Shown here one piece after another: positions 11,090 through 22,189 of a stretch of 64,000 bases of DNA. A program made the position numbers and the translations under genes. Under the pieces are notes generated by a model that saw only the letters and a list, made by a program, of their open reading frames with translations, did not search any database and was not told the DNA's origin. Where the stretch lies: NCBI GenBank assembly GCA_963576565.1, contig OY755042.1, forward strand, positions 108,863,314 to 108,927,313. The letters run 5' to 3'. Source of the stretch: Aspidapion aeneum (Eukaryota; Arthropoda; Insecta; Coleoptera; Brentidae). Position 1 is the stretch's first letter, and every line of letters begins with the position of its first letter.

Positions 11090-11265
11090 ACGGCATCGAC
11101 AGTGTATTTTCTTTTGAATCTGCGTTGTAGATAGTGTTGCCGCCGAGACTCTTGTCTTGTCTCACCCTCTCTCGACGAGACGAGATATTTTCAATCGAAT
11201 GAAAGCTCGAGACGAGACGAGAGAAAAGACCCTCTCTTGTCGAGAGATTCTCGTTCTCTCGAGCA
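11090..11265. repeat. GAGACGAGA-rich low-complexity patch
   Basis: Repeated GAGAC/GTCTC words occur on both strands, giving self-complementary stretches (CTCTCGACGAGACGAGA and neighbours). Related words occur at 15130-15150 and 22185-22205. No coding content. Confidence 0.6.
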
Positions 11266-11505
11266 AAAAAGGTTGGTTTTATAATTTTTCTATTATCGAG
11301 TTAAGCTGATATTTATGTACTGTTTTTTTTTAAATAAAAGATATGCAAAAATTGTCATATATTCCATTATTGACAACATTTATTGTGGGTTTCGTTTACT
11401 TTAAAAGAGATCCAAAAATGTAATTAAATTGTGCTCTTACTGTTGTTGCTTATTAACGTACCTACTGAACATTTTTTTGTCGGAAACTATTCTTAAGCAC
11501 TAGCA

Positions 11506-12630
11506 ACTAGAGAAGCATTGTTCAGCGTGAATGTGTTGGCGCAAAGATGCTTGAACATGAATCAAGATCTATATGTGTGCTTCATTGATTTTAAGAAAGC
11601 GTTTGACAAGGTTCAACATCAGAAACTTGTTGACATACTCAAAGGTGATATCGATAGCCGAGATATCAGGATCATAGCAAATCTTTACTGGGGACAAACA
11701 GCAAAAGTTCAAGTGGAAGACCAAGTTTCGGATGAAATTAAGATTTTACGTGGAGTTCGACAAGGGTGTGTTCTCTCTCCACTGTTATTTAATGTATACA
11801 GCGAGGCAATTTTCTGCGAAGCTTTGGACAACAGGGAAGAAGGAATAGTCATAAACGGTCAAGTAATTAACAATCTCCGTTTTGCAGATGACACAATCGC
11901 TAAGGCAAAAAGACTTATAGACCTGAAAACGCTGATGCAAAGACTGAATGATGCATGCCGTATCTATGGTCTAAAAATGAACCTCAAAAAGACTAAATTC
12001 ATGTTAATAACAAAAAGGGAAAATGTACAAGCAAACCTGGAGATAGACGGAACTCCGATACAAAGAGTTAAGAAATATAAATATTTGGGAAGTTGGCTGA
12101 CCGAAACACTGGATTAGTCTGTTGAAATTAAAGCACGAATAGAAATTGCACGTGCAGCATTTGTAAAGATGATTTCTATGCAACAGAAACATCCATTTAA
12201 AACTTAGAATGCTAAGGTGTTACATTTTTTCCACTCTACTTTATGGATCGGAAGCCTGGACTCTAAAGAAGGCCGAAATGGATAGGCTTGAGGTTTTTGA
12301 AAGGTGGTGTTATCGGCGAATGCTGAGAATTTCTTGGACAGACAAAGTCACTAACACCGATCTGCGAGAAAGAATACAGAAAGATGAGGAAATTATAAAC
12401 ATACTGAAAAAAAGAAAGCTACAATTTTTGGTCACGTTATGAGGGGGCCTAAATATACACTGCTACAGAACATAATACAAGGCAAGATAGAAGGGAAAAG
12501 AAGTCAGGGCAGAAGAAGAACATCCTGGCTCAAGAATTTGCGAGACTGGTTTGACATGACAACGAATCAACTATTCAGAACAGCTGTGAACAAGGTTAAG
12601 ATTGCCATATTGTTGTCAAACCTGCGATAG
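11506..12630 (+). pseudogene. RTE-like LINE, reverse-transcriptase 3' part
   Basis: The element is 5'-truncated inside the palm domain of a non-LTR reverse transcriptase. Visible motifs in order are CFIDFKKAFDKV, GVRQGCVLSPLLFN, the catalytic FADDT at about 11881-11895 and YKYLGSW. The C-terminal region (YGSEAWTLKK, then RGPKY and the GRRRTSWLKNLRDW tail) follows. Three lesions break it: a TAG at 12115-12117, a frame change near 12207, and another near 12430 (one base gained or lost in a T run). The C-terminal words fit RTE-clade elements. The intact protein would copy its own RNA into nicked chromosomal DNA. It lies inside the long-inverted-repeat unit. Confidence 0.85.
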
Positions 12631-13237
12631 CGGATGGAACCACGAGAAAAGAGAATATTCTTAAGCGGGAAATTTTAATTTTATTTTCTAGCTTTTGGCG
12701 TGAATTTTTGTTATTTAGAAATCTTTGATTTAAAAAAAAATGTTTTTGGACAATTCTTTATAGAGCTCAAATTCTGAAATAGTTGCGGAAATTAGTTTGT
12801 TTTTATTTTGAAAAATATAGAAAATTCAGATAAAAATCTGCTAGATATTGTGCGTTTATTTAAAAAAAAACAGACATTTCTTGGAAAACAACATGTTTTT
12901 CCCTAAAAAATTACGAATTAAAAGAAGGATATTTAAAAAAAACGTTGTGGTTACTTTTGAGAAAAACTTATTTTTGCAAGGAAAATCTTTAGTTTTCAGA
13001 ATCTGGAAATTTCATAAAGATCTTCAAGACGCAAATATTTTAAATAATAGATTTATTGCTTTATTTTTAAGGATCTATATTATTGGAAAAACAAAAAATA
13101 ATCTTTTATCAACGAATACTTGGGATTTTACGTACAGTTTTAAATAAATAAAGCGATGCAAAACTTTTCCACAGCTTTTATTTTATCGGCATCAACGAGT
13201 ACATGTATTGTATTTACTTCCTTATTTATTGTATGTA

Positions 13238-15015
13238 CCGGGTGGGCCAAAAAAAACCGGATAATTTTTTTTTTATTATAACTTTTGAACTATACCATCG
13301 ATTTTAAGAGGACAAGCTGCACTGGGCAGAGATTTAATCAGAGTTTTGAAGAAATAATTTTTTTTTGTCCGCGATTTTAAAATCCAAGATGGCGGACGAA
13401 ATAAAATTGTACCCTTCAAAGATGCTCGTTTATTCTTGTGTAGCGAACATGTTTTAATAATTTTTTTAAATCAATAAAAAATCAGCATTCTTGCCACGCA
13501 CAACAAGGTGTGAATCATCAAAATCGGTTCAGTGGTTCTAAAAAATAATATTTTTGTTTTAACTATTGTTTTCAAAATATACGATCGCCTTTCCAATTAT
13601 GTCTGCATTTACTTCCTTATAAATTCATTACTACTGAACCGATTTTAATGAAATAAAAAACATCCTGGTGAGAATTGCTTGCTTTTTAAAGATTATGATC
13701 AATTATTTTCTGAAAAAGTTTTAGTTTTTTTTTTTAATTTTTAGAAAAGCTCTACATTTCCCCCGCACAAAAAGGTATAAATTAGTAAAATCGGTTTGGT
13801 GATTCTCCAAAAATCTATTTTTGTTTCAGCCATTATTTTACAGATTATACGATTGCCAATCCTGTCTGCATTCATTTCTTTATAAACTCATTATTACTGA
13901 ACCGATCCTAATAAAATAAAAAAATCATGATAAGAATTGATTGTTCTTGAAAGTTTATAATCGAAATTTGCCACCATCTTAGAAGTTAGGATGTCGGAAA
14001 TAATTATACTTGACCCTTCAAAGACGCACGTTTATTCATATTTTCAAAAAAGGTTTTAGTTATTTTTTTGATTTATAAAAAAGCACTTAAATAATTTTGA
14101 TCTCTTTATTCGGGAGAAAAGTAATGTTTTTCTATAAATTAAAAAAAAACTAAAACATTTTCAGAAAATAAGAATAAGCACACCATTTTAAAGAATCAAG
14201 TATGATTCTGTCCAACATCTTAAATTCTAAGATGGCCGAAAATTTCGATTATAATCTTTAAAGAGTAATCAATTCTCAACATAATTTTTTTTATTTCACT
14301 AAAATTGGTTTAGTAATAACCAATTTATAAGAAAATGATTGCAGACAGGATTGGCAATGCAATCGTATAATCTGTAAAACAATGGCTGAACAAAAATAGA
14401 TTTTTTGAGAATCACCACACCATTTTACTAATTTACACCTTGTTGTGTGGGGGAAAAGTAGTGCTTTTCCATAAATTTAAACACGTAACACGTCATTTTG
14501 AAGAATCAAGTATGATTGTGTCCACCATCCTAAATTTTAAGATATCGATAAACTTTGATCATGATCTTTAAAAAGCAATCAATTCTCACCAGGATGTCTT
14601 TTATTTCATTAAAATCGATTCAGTAGTAATGAATTTATAAGGAAATAAATGCAGACATGATTGGCAAGACAATCGTATAATATGCAAAACAATGATTGAA
14701 ACAAAAATATTTTTTTTAGAACCACTGAACCGATTTTACTAATTCGTACCTTGTTGTGCGTGCCAAGAATGCAACTTTTTTACCAATTTAAAAAAATAAT
14801 TAAGACATGTTCGCAACACGAGAATAAACGAGCATCTTTGAATGGTACATTTTAATTTCATCCGCCATCTTGGATTTTGAGATGGTGGATAAAAAATATC
14901 TTCAGTCAAAGCTCTGATTAATTCTCTGCCAAGTGCAGTTTGTCCCATTAAAATCGATTGTATAGTTCAAAAGTTATAATAAAAAATAATTCTCCGGTTT
15001 TTTTGGCCCACCCGG
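13238..15015. mobile_element. 1.78-kb foldback element, TA-flanked
   Basis: The two halves are inverted copies along nearly their whole length. The ends are CCGGGTGGGCCAAAAAAA and TTTTTTTGGCCCACCCGG, each next to TA (13236-37, 15016-17), as for Tc1/mariner-type insertion. Inside, each arm carries direct sub-repeats (keywords CTGAACCGATTTTAATGAAA and ACAATCGTATAAT) about 250 bp apart. There is no transposase, so it is non-autonomous. Confidence 0.8.
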
Positions 15016-15414
15016 TATGTATATTCCAGAATGGACACTTTATTTTGGAAAAACTAAATACAACAAATAATAAGACTCACCTTCAAAAAATACTTTTACA
15101 CAGGGTGTCTCAAAAACTAGCTGGTATAAATCACGAGACAGGAGAGACGAGACAACTTGACTGGAAGAGGATAAAGAGAGGAATTTGCTTCTATTGGGTA
15201 ATATCTAAATACCTGCTAAATTAGTTTTTCTTTTTCTAAGCAGGCTTCTCCATAGCTAGTATAGCTTTTTCCTATGTGGTATATTTGCTCAACGAGTAAT
15301 GTTGGAGAGGACTTTTAACTTTTAGTACGCTCAGCTGCTTTCCAAAATATTAATTACTTTTAAAATGTTTATGTAGCGCAGTGCCTATGTTTCCACCTAC
15401 CCCATTTTCCCCTA

Positions 15415-17292
15415 CTAAGATTCAGTTTGTAACTCATACAAATCTTGTAAAAGGTCAATTTGAATTTTAAGAAAGCTTTCATCTTGACAAGCCTTTTTTA
15501 AAAAATCTTCTCTGTTCTGTACCACAAGGATATTATATAATAAGTCAACATCGGTTTTATACATGTCTTTAGAACATTTTGAAAAATGACTTGATACAAT
15601 TTCAAGACAGATGACGTATGGTTTAAAATGTTGGCAACATTCTTTGAATTCCTCTCCTGTATAAGCCTCATTTATGTCAAAGTCGAATGATTCTAAATGA
15701 GCAGAGAGCGTGTAGTAGTATATTTTTAATAGTCTATTTAAATGTTCATTTCTAAATTTTTTGTTTGTATTTCTATAAATCAAACTAAGTATATCTAGTA
15801 CTGGCGGGCAATATCTAATAAACTGGAAATCTAACAATTTGCAATCTATTGGTTCGTTGGTTTTTACATCTCTTTTAAACATTATATTTGTGGGATTAAG
15901 ATCACCATGACATATTGTATTAAAGAATTGCTCAGATTTTTGGAATGATTCAAAAAAACTTAAAGTTATGGCATTTATTTTTTCTTTAAACTCTGATATT
16001 GTTAAAGATTTATTTGTATTGGTTATATCTTCAACTAAGTAGGTGCCATCGTCAGGGTCAATAATATCTTTGATAACAATTTTCTGAATATAGTCTTCAA
16101 AATAATTATCCACAAGATAGTTAATACTTTCGAGTCCTAATTTTACAAATGTGTTTAAGTCTGAAAAACTCATACTATCTATAAGATTTTCGCTATAAAG
16201 CTCATCTATATTTTTGCCCATGTGCTCCCAAAGAGCATTATCCAATAAGATTGAAGAAGCATGAAATTTTGCAATATTTTTAATGGCTAATTTTAGTTCA
16301 TTAAAATTAAATAGCTCTAATCTTTTTTTGTTTACAAACCCCTTTTCAGTTAAACTTTCTAATATTACAACATCCCCTGATCTTCCGAAGTAGTACCGTG
16401 GAATATTATCTGTTAAACTGGAGAACCCATATACTTTTTTTTGTGGAACAATCTTTGAATAATAAAATACTTCTTTTTTGCAATATTGCTTACACGAATC
16501 CAGAAATATTCCATCTAAAGTTGTAAATTTTAAAAACGTTTTAAAATAATTTAACTGTCCATTGTCGATTTTAAAGTCTATTGTGTAATAAGTACTAACA
16601 AAGTGGCCATCGCTACTTAAAGGATTAATAGCAAATTCAACAATTTCATCGGAAAGAGCCTTTTTTGTATTAAGCTTTCTTTTAACTACTTCATATATGT
16701 CTTCTTTGTCCAATCGAAGATTTTTTCTAATTTCAGCGATTTCATTTACAACCAAAAATATCTTCATTCTAATGTTTGGTTGTGTTAGAATTCTCTGCAG
16801 TTTTATTAACGGTAAAAACTTAGAGGCCTGATATTCGAACGACTCCCAAGAAAAATTAGTTATACCTTTTGATTCTAGGTACAATGTTAATTTTTTATAA
16901 TAAACTGTTAATACTTTTAAAAAATTATTTCGTCGGAAATTTCTATCTCGAACATATAGGTTATTAAAAGTTGTCAAAACCTCGTACGTGAGTACCATAC
17001 ATTTTCCTATTTCATCGTTATCTATTGCTATTATTGGAACACTACCTATCTCACATTCTTTTTCCACACTTTCTTTGAGTTGCTGAAGCAAAAGCAGTAA
17101 CTCACACTTTCCTTTGTCATAGTAATCAAGATCCTTCAATTTGCTTGAAAGACAATCCCAATCATATTCATATTTTGGCACAACTTTATTTTCTGTAACT
17201 AATTGAGCGTGTTTTTCTGCAAGTTTTGTGATAACTTCGGCTACTTCACTAAATGTTATTCTAGGGCGCACATTTGTTTCAAGTTGTGACAT
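15415..17292 (-). CDS. EcKinase-like (CHK) kinase paralog 2
   Basis: 625 residues, one uninterrupted frame. The domain spans residues about 193-625: DKEDIYEVV start, Lys in FLKFTT (K255), Glu in KKEVFYYSKI, hinge VILESL, catalytic HGD at 462-464 followed by Asn, and DFQ at 488-490. The N-terminal 190 residues match the extra region of the paralog at 6064-7821 (IGKCMV, YYKKL, FEYQ, KLLPLIKL/KFLPLIKL words). Residues 116-171 resemble the protein's own C-lobe at 509-565. A likely role is phosphorylation of a small hydroxylated substrate (ecdysteroid or xenobiotic); this is inferred from the family only. All catalytic residues are kept, so it is probably active. The TAG stop at 15415-15417 touches the terminus of the neighbouring transposon unit. 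It has the same strand and architecture as the first gene, so they are old duplicates. Confidence 0.88.
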   Translation of the reverse strand: MSQLETNVRPRITFSEVAEVITKLAEKHAQLVTENKVVPKYEYDWDCLSSKLKDLDYYDKGKCELLLLLQQLKESVEKECEIGSVPIIAIDNDEIGKCMVLTYEVLTTFNNLYVRDRNFRRNNFLKVLTVYYKKLTLYLESKGITNFSWESFEYQASKFLPLIKLQRILTQPNIRMKIFLVVNEIAEIRKNLRLDKEDIYEVVKRKLNTKKALSDEIVEFAINPLSSDGHFVSTYYTIDFKIDNGQLNYFKTFLKFTTLDGIFLDSCKQYCKKEVFYYSKIVPQKKVYGFSSLTDNIPRYYFGRSGDVVILESLTEKGFVNKKRLELFNFNELKLAIKNIAKFHASSILLDNALWEHMGKNIDELYSENLIDSMSFSDLNTFVKLGLESINYLVDNYFEDYIQKIVIKDIIDPDDGTYLVEDITNTNKSLTISEFKEKINAITLSFFESFQKSEQFFNTICHGDLNPTNIMFKRDVKTNEPIDCKLLDFQFIRYCPPVLDILSLIYRNTNKKFRNEHLNRLLKIYYYTLSAHLESFDFDINEAYTGEEFKECCQHFKPYVICLEIVSSHFSKCSKDMYKTDVDLLYNILVVQNREDFLKKACQDESFLKIQIDLLQDLYELQTES

Positions 17293-17765
17293 TTTAACAC
17301 TAGTATTGTGTCTGTATATATTTAAGTTAAACTGTTGCTTAAAATATTATTACTCCAGACGGATATCACGATAAGTTTATCAATTTCTTGATAATGAAAA
17401 TGTACACATTTCGAAAATTTTATAGCGTCAACAAAAATATTTCAATAAAAAATTGTGTAATGGAAATATTTAAGTTAATCAAAATTTGTTAATAAACAAC
17501 TTTTATTCGCGACTCTTACCAGTGTAGCTTTTATTTACAATATTTTTTCATTTCTGGAATTTAGACTTTCGTTACCAAAATTTTAGTAACCTATTTACTA
17601 TAAGAAAATTTAAATCATTGTTCGTTTTTTTACTTGTTAACATAAAAAACTTATTCATGCTAATATGGCATCTACATACGTATATTTGACGCAATAATGC
17701 ATTATAAGAATTGACGCAGATTTGCAAAATTTAAGTCACCGAACTAGTGAGTATAATATTAAAGT
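17293..17765. promoter_or_regulatory. Putative upstream region of the second kinase gene
   Basis: An AT-rich region with no gene. On the minus strand a TATA-like AAATATATAC lies about 30 bases before the start ATG (around 17316-17325). This is only a composition-level hint; no initiator or binding site can be assigned. Confidence 0.25.
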
Positions 17766-17774
17766 ACGTAACTG

Positions 17775-18242
17775 AACAGACCAGAGAATTCGTAGACCGT
17801 CCAAAAGCGACCAGAATTAGATGGATGCTGGGACGGACACGAAAAGACCTCGGACTGCTGATAGGTACTCTAACCGGACATATAACCCATTGAGGAGGCA
17901 CATGACACGTATAGGAGTCGAGAATGACCCTACCTGCCCAGCCTGTGGACAGGAAGAAGAGACATCAAGACACCTCGTGGCAGAATGCGAGGCCTACGCA
18001 AGGATGAGACAACAGGCACTCGGAGCGCCAACTCTGAGCGAGGAAGTACTGCACATGCTCAAATGGGCAGACTTACTGGACTTTGTAAAGAGAACAGGAA
18101 GGCCCAATGAGTTACCCGACCATCAAAGGGAAGTGCAGAGAGTGGGTTAAGGGACAGACTTGGGGCATGGCAAAAAGGGCCTACTCTGGCCTACTTGTCA
18201 GACCTGCGGGTCAACCCCCCCACTACTACTACTACTACTACT
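17775..18242 (+). pseudogene. I-like LINE 3' fragment with target duplication
   Basis: The fragment is flanked by ACGTAACTG at 17766-17774 and 18243-18251. The coding remnant includes a CCHC-type finger, CPACGQEEETSRHLVAEC, and a short helical tail, as at the C-terminus of I/R1-type reverse transcriptases. A frame change near 17890 separates the upstream GRTRKDLG/LTGHI portion from the finger portion. The tail ends in (ACT)n. It is a 5'-truncated copy and dead. Confidence 0.8.
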
Positions 18243-18299
18243 ACGTAACTGGAAACAAACTCAATCAAAGAAAAAATGCAGAAAATAAAAATAACAAAA

Positions 18300-18760
18300 T
18301 AGCAGACCATCAAAATCAACCGTAAATTTGCGGTATGTCACCCCACTGGTCCGTATGGTGTCCGGAGATAAGAATAGCACCAAGGTAACCCCTAGGTTTG
18401 CCGTACGAGGCTACTAAAGGGGCATCGGTAGTCTGGTAATTGACCAGTATGTTAACAGAAAAAAAAATTATAACTGGTAACCTTTGGGTTATCACAACAG
18501 ATAACATCTATGGGAAAGGGGATGGGTTAATCTGGTGATTCTCCAAATGGATTCGGTGGCCTGGCCATTCAGGAAATCACCACATGTGACAGGGTATATG
18601 AAGTGCCTATTTGAAGCTAGCAGCTAGTGCGGGCACATTGTGGCTCTCTCTGTACCCTGTTGATTATGTCAAAAAGTTTATGACCCATCAGTGGTGTAAG
18701 GCTACAACCATGGCATTATATGGTATATAATGATGATTAAGTTGCAGAATAAAGAAGTTA
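18300..18760. other. Unrecognised segment, possibly a LINE end
   Basis: Less AT-rich than its surroundings and without a long frame. It ends near a TGATGATTAAG run, which recalls RTE-type 3' ends, but nothing else supports that. No gene is called. Confidence 0.3.
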
Positions 18761-18794
18761 TTAACAATTCAAAAAATTTAAAATTTAACCGAAC

Positions 18795-19145
18795 CAACCC
18801 GCATTACTCAAAAACTACTTACCCGATTTTAATGAAATTTAATTATTAATTTACTCGAGATGGTCCCATTTAAATATAAATAAGATCCACTGATCATAGG
18901 CCGAAAAAAGGTGGGGGTAGATTTCAAAAATAAGAGTTCAGGTTTTGTATGGTACTATATTAAATATAATTTCATAAGGATAAAAAATACGTTATAATTT
19001 ATTTGGTTCAGTAGTGCTACACTGGGGGGGGGGATCTTCAATCGGACGCGACTCGGGTGGCGGGATTATTTTTGCGGACCGTAAAAATTATATTATACAT
19101 TAATCGTGTGAGCTTAGGTGCCCATAAATTGGCAGAGTATTTTTT
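18795..19145 (+). repeat. Hairpin-capped repeat family, partial copy
   Basis: It carries the family words CCGATTTTAATGAAATTT, GAGATGGTCCCATTT and GGTGGGGGTAGATTTCA. It ends with the family's right-end block GTGTGAGCTTAGGTGCCC and GGCAGAGTATTTT. Internal tandem repeats and the left hairpin are missing. Confidence 0.65.
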
Positions 19146-19589
19146 CTTTTCCCTTTATTTGGAAGCTTAAAATGTCGTGTTAATGTCGATTTTTTTACAC
19201 AAAGCTACATATTATGTCCTATATTTAAGTAGGTACTTAGGGTAGGTTTCCCTAGAAAAAAAAGCAAGCTTTAGTGTTCCCCACTCTACAAAAGTTTGAG
19301 AACCATTGCTTTGGACCATTGAATCCTGAGCAAAGAAGATATATCAACCATTTAACCACGCATGATTCGCTAAACCGGATTTTTCAATATCCCTCAATTG
19401 GGATTTGGTAAATGAAATGCATTCCTTATTATTTGAGGGTTTATTTGGTTTTGGTTTACACAACCAACCTTGTGCAAACTTGAAAAATATTGTGCATCAA
19501 TAATCTAATTATTCTTTTTTTTTAAATGACGAGGGCCAAGGTTCAAATACCAACGGCCCATTAAATCACTTTTTGGAATATTGATTACC

Positions 19590-20880
19590 TTCACTATTGT
19601 CTTGTGCGTAAACTCGATGTCATTCTTATAATTATTTCGTTCAAAAATCTATTATGTGCGGACACATTTTTGAGTTAAAATTAGATATTTGATACGTATA
19701 TGTGAAAAAATGGCTTTAGTTTTAAAGAAATTATATCAGGGCTACTTTTATATTTTTAACGAAGTCGCAGGTAAATATTTGCTTATATTTTATATAAAAA
19801 CTTAATTTGTCCACAGCAGTGCCAAAGCTAGGCGTAGACACCTGCCTAGGGCGCCAAGCTTCCGGGGTGCCAAAATGAAGATCTAAAATTAGCTCCGCAA
19901 GAAAATAAACACAATTGGTCAGGGGCGAACTGACCATCCAAATCAGAACTTCTTCATTTGTTCCTATTTTTGCCAAAAAACTCATTTGTTAAACTATTTT
20001 ATTTTTGTAAAAATCTCGCTCAACTTTATTTTCGTTTTTACCATAAAAATTTTTCTTTGACCCAATCTTTTCCAGACAATAATTAAATTTTCTAGAATTT
20101 CCTGTGGCGCAATTTTTTTTTACATTTGAGTTTTTAAATAGCAATTTTATTTTACTGCGTTGTCTTTTTTTCTCAAAACCATTTAATTTTTCTAAAAGTC
20201 CAGAGTTTTAAATATTGCAAACATTTTATTCTGCGGTGCCTCTTTTGTTGAAGTTCTTTATTTTTGTAAAAATATTGGCCTGTAGAGCAACAGGAAGTTT
20301 TTTGAATTTTCCAGTAGTTTTTTTAATATTGTCAACTTACACCCAGCTCTCGATTTTTGTAGTATTGTTCACCTTATATACAGCAGGTACCAAAAATACA
20401 CAGATTCAAAAATTTTTACCTTCCTAGCCCGCGCAGCCATAGCTAGAAAAGGTATTGTTTTCGACGAAAGTTTTTTTTTTGAGATAACGCCTAAAATGTC
20501 TTATTTGGGTGTATATTGACCTATCCTAGCAATATCGTCGTGACCGATTTTCATGAAATTTTCAGGTAAAATAGTGTCGATACAGTCACAAGCTGATTAG
20601 ATTTTGACCAAAATTCATCAATGAAAATGACAGTTTTTTGCCAGTTAAAAAATGTAAAAAATGCTAACTTTGTAATGAACCGTCGCTTCCATATGCGGTT
20701 TTCGGAATCCAGTAAATCACATTTTTCTCCGGAATTCGTATAATAACTAAAAACTTCGTAGGAGCTTTGGTGTCGGAGATATTTACAAAAAATTATGTTT
20801 AAAGTTGATATAGCATGCAGGTTTCTTCGAGTGTACTAATGGGCTAGGAAGGTATTAGATCCGTCGTGGATCTATTTATT
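19590..20880. repeat. Dispersed repeat R, copy 1 (empty MITE site)
   Basis: It is paralogous to 22190-23280: both run through GCGTAAACTCGA, ATTATGTGCGGACACATTTT, ACGAAGTCGCAGGTAAATA, a CAGTGCC..TAGCTAGG-type end, then a block ending GATCCGTC. The block at 20424-20880 also matches 42640-43150. At 19620 it has CATTCTTATAATTATTT uninterrupted, the pre-insertion form of the MITE site at 22231. No gene is seen. Confidence 0.65.
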
Positions 20881-21053
20881 TATAAATGGGGATCAACTAT
20901 CAAATAGAATACAAGTGGTCAGTGGCGGATCCAGGATTTCCTGGGGGAGGGGCCAAACTGGCAACTAACACCAAACTATTTAGTTTTGCGATTTTTCATA
21001 GGTCTGAGCTCTGAAAATTTGGAAACTTGAAAGTAGATTTGATTAACAAATTT
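20881..21053. other. hAT-like end fragment
   Basis: CAGTGGCGGATCCAGGATTT at about 20932 has the typical start of a hAT-like element, followed by a G-run. No partner end was identified. Confidence 0.4.
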
Positions 21054-21815
21054 AAATACTCTGCCAATCTATGGGCACCTAAGCTCACACTGGATACTAT
21101 AGTTATAGTGTATCTACGTGAAAGCTAATATAACTAAAAACTGAAGCATATTTTATTGAACTCCAGACTCAATTACCGTTCGTTTGATACCACACCAGCC
21201 ATGTTTTGACTTAAACTCTAATTTTTCAAATCTACCCCCACCCTTTTTTTAAAAACTAAAATGTATTTTGTTTAACTTCAGACTCAATTACCTTTCGTTT
21301 GATATCACACACGCCATATTTCCACTTAAACAATAATTTTTGAAATTTACCCCCACCCTTTTTTTTTAAATAAACTAAAATGTATTTTGTTTAACTCCAG
21401 ACTCAATTACCTTTCGTTTGATATCACACACGCTATATTTTTACATAAACTCTAATTTTTGAAATCAACCCCCACCCTTTTATTTGGCTTGTGTTCAGTG
21501 GATTTTGTTAATTTTGAAATGGGACCATCTCGACCCTAAGCCCAGCCTGGGTACCAAATTTCATTAAAATCGGGCAAGCCGTTTTTGAGTTATGCGCGTT
21601 GGTCGTTACAGACAGACATACAGACACACAGACAGACAGACAGACAGACAGACATACAGACAGACAGACAGACAGACGGCGCAACAAAAAAGTCTCAAAA
21701 TTATCTGAAACGCAAAGATATATAAAAATTTTTTAAATCGGAGCAACTTTTTTTTTCTCGAAAAAATTAGGATCACCATAGCTCACACTACTATAGTATA
21801 GTAGTAGTGTGAGCT
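21054..21815 (-). repeat. Hairpin-capped repeat family, full copy (reverse)
   Basis: It runs from the AAATACTCTGCC block and a first AGCTCACAC hairpin (about 21083-21115, decayed). Three ~110-bp tandem units (ACCCCCACCC keyword) follow, then GAGATGGTCCCATTT in reverse and a (CAGA)n tract at 21611-21676. It ends in the hairpin AGCTCACAC..GTGTGAGCT at 21780-21815. It has the same layout as 28805-29558 and 41771-42570. Confidence 0.8.
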
Positions 21816-21852
21816 AATAAGTAATGCGGAAGAAACAAAAAACAATGTTTGT

Positions 21853-22002
21853 CTGAAAAAAAGCTTAATACATTCAAACTAAATTTTAAATTAAATGCAA
21901 TTCGTATCCTTAGTTATTTATGTTTTACTGAAAAAAAGCTTAATACATTCAAACTAAATTTTAAATTAAATGCAATTCGTATCCTTAGTTATTTATGTTT
22001 TA
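21853..22002 (+). repeat. 75-bp tandem duplication
   Basis: The unit CTGAAAAAAAGCTTAATACA... occurs at 21853 and 21928 with almost no differences. The second copy runs into the perfect hairpin at 21991. Confidence 0.85.
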
Positions 22003-22116
22003 CTGGATCGTCGGTATATGGGATAAAATAAAACTGGATATTTCAAGCTAAGCCCTTGGCTTGAAATATCCAGTTTTATTTTATCCCATATACCGACGAT
22101 CCAGTAAAACATAAAT
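21991..22116. repeat. Perfect 58-bp-arm hairpin
   Basis: 21991-22048 and 22059-22116 are exact reverse complements over 58 bases, with a 10-base loop. Zero mismatches imply very recent formation or active homogenisation. Confidence 0.95.
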
Positions 22117-22189
22117 TTTAAATGTCACGTTTAGTTTCCGAGATATAATACAAAGTATAAATTTCTTTGGGTTTTGTATTTAAACTTAT

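Larger units (their letters stand above)
10781..15414. mobile_element. 4.6-kb long-inverted-repeat unit
   Basis: The left end TAGGGGAAAGTGGGG and the right end, read in reverse as TAGGGGAAAATGGGG, are inverted copies. So are inner blocks 10869-10922 and 15232-15285 (GGAAAAAGCTATACTAGC-type words, then GCCTGCTTAGAAAAA). The unit now holds a dead LINE, a GAGAC-rich patch and a foldback, all probably later insertions. No transposase is visible. The right terminus directly abuts the stop codon of the kinase gene at 15415. Confidence 0.55.
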
